Source: Candidatus Tanganyikabacteria bacterium (GTDB lineage: Bacteria; Cyanobacteriota; Sericytochromatia; S15B-MN24; VGJW01). From it: DNA of 64,000 nucleotides. Under the pieces are notes generated by a model, which saw only the letters and a program-made list of their open reading frames with translations, had not been told where the DNA came from and did no database searches. The stretch spans positions 18,071 to 82,070 of the forward strand of contig VGJW01000016.1 of assembly GCA_016867265.1 (NCBI GenBank), written 5' to 3'. Below, piece after piece: positions 63,881 to 64,000 of the stretch (positions are counted from its first letter, which is position 1; each line of letters starts with the position of its first letter). The translations under genes and the position numbers were made by a program.

Positions 63881-64000
63881 TCAGGCCACGAGCATCATGG
63901 GTTCCTCCTTGGGGTTTCCTTCCAGCAACTCGAGGCTGACCAAGCTCAGGTACCGTTTGCCCACCAGCCACTCGTCCGACTGCTCGGCAAGGACCATCCC
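63881..64000 (-). mobile_element. IS256-family (Mutator-type) transposase, C-terminal end
   Basis: The last 40 codons of a gene entering from the right edge: VLAEQSDEWLVGKRYLSLVS followed by a short tail and TGA. The EQxDEWxxGxRYxSLxxL ending is the hallmark of IS256 transposases. The catalytic DDE part and the inverted repeats lie outside the window or cannot be placed, so completeness and activity are unknown. Confidence 0.8.

Overview
The window is compact, GC-rich bacterial chromosome with about 62 protein genes, almost all intergenic gaps under 200 bp, frequent ATGA/TGATG start-stop overlaps and several overlapping convergent 3' ends. I see no rRNA, tRNA, CRISPR or plasmid signature. The gene set points to a flagellated bacterium with lipoproteins, System II cytochrome c maturation (ResB/CcsB), an LL-diaminopimelate aminotransferase-like enzyme and many secreted repeat or Ig-like proteins. 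A deep-branching lineage, for example the Sericytochromatia/Cyanobacteria-related group or a deltaproteobacterium-like group, would fit, but this is a weak guess from gene content.

Layout. 1-3403 (minus): two GH1 glycosidases and an NHL-repeat lipoprotein. 3507-6247 (plus): a ParM-like actin, a coiled-coil protein and a lytic transglycosylase, leading directly into the flagellar block. 6309-14810 (plus): flgF, flgG, flgJ (rod-binding domain only), flgM, flgN, flgK, flgL, fliW, csrA, flhF, flhG. Two matching sigma-28-type promoters stand before flgF and flgM. 14845-18450: a RodZ-type HTH/coiled-coil protein, divergent recN, an unknown gene and msrB. 18461-24663 (minus): YceI, a very large multi-domain lipoprotein split by one in-frame TAG, and a CFA-synthase-like methyltransferase. 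24831-33396: DJ-1/PfpI, small proteins, a LysM protein, tldE/tldD, hslO-coaX-DUF1284, and a His-rich LysM protein with a 39-bp tandem repeat. 33466-37820: ccsB and resB divergent from hemA (haem and cytochrome c), with a perfect palindrome at the hemA promoter. 37789-43337 (minus): CPBP protease, phnE-phnC-phnD, glyQS-type glycyl-tRNA synthetase, SPOR protein. 43434-45714: membrane protein, orphan DNA methyltransferase, peptidoglycan amidase-like protein. 45730-49847 (minus): Ig/TIG lipoprotein and gyrB. 50019-63138: aminotransferase, serine hydrolase lipoprotein, PTPS-like protein without the usual zinc ligands, FapA/DUF342, PLD, transglutaminase-like protein, Sua5, a second CPBP protease, an M28 peptidase, a methyltransferase split by a second in-frame TAG, an eight-EF-hand protein and a BI-1 protein. 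The right edge (63881-64000) carries the end of an IS256-family transposase.

The strongest points for follow-up are the actin/coiled-coil/transglycosylase module joined to the flagellar rod genes, the two genes interrupted by single in-frame TAG codons, the repeated TGCTANNNT extended -10 element that often sits 6-7 nt before the start codon (leaderless mRNAs), and the palindrome over the hemA -35 region.
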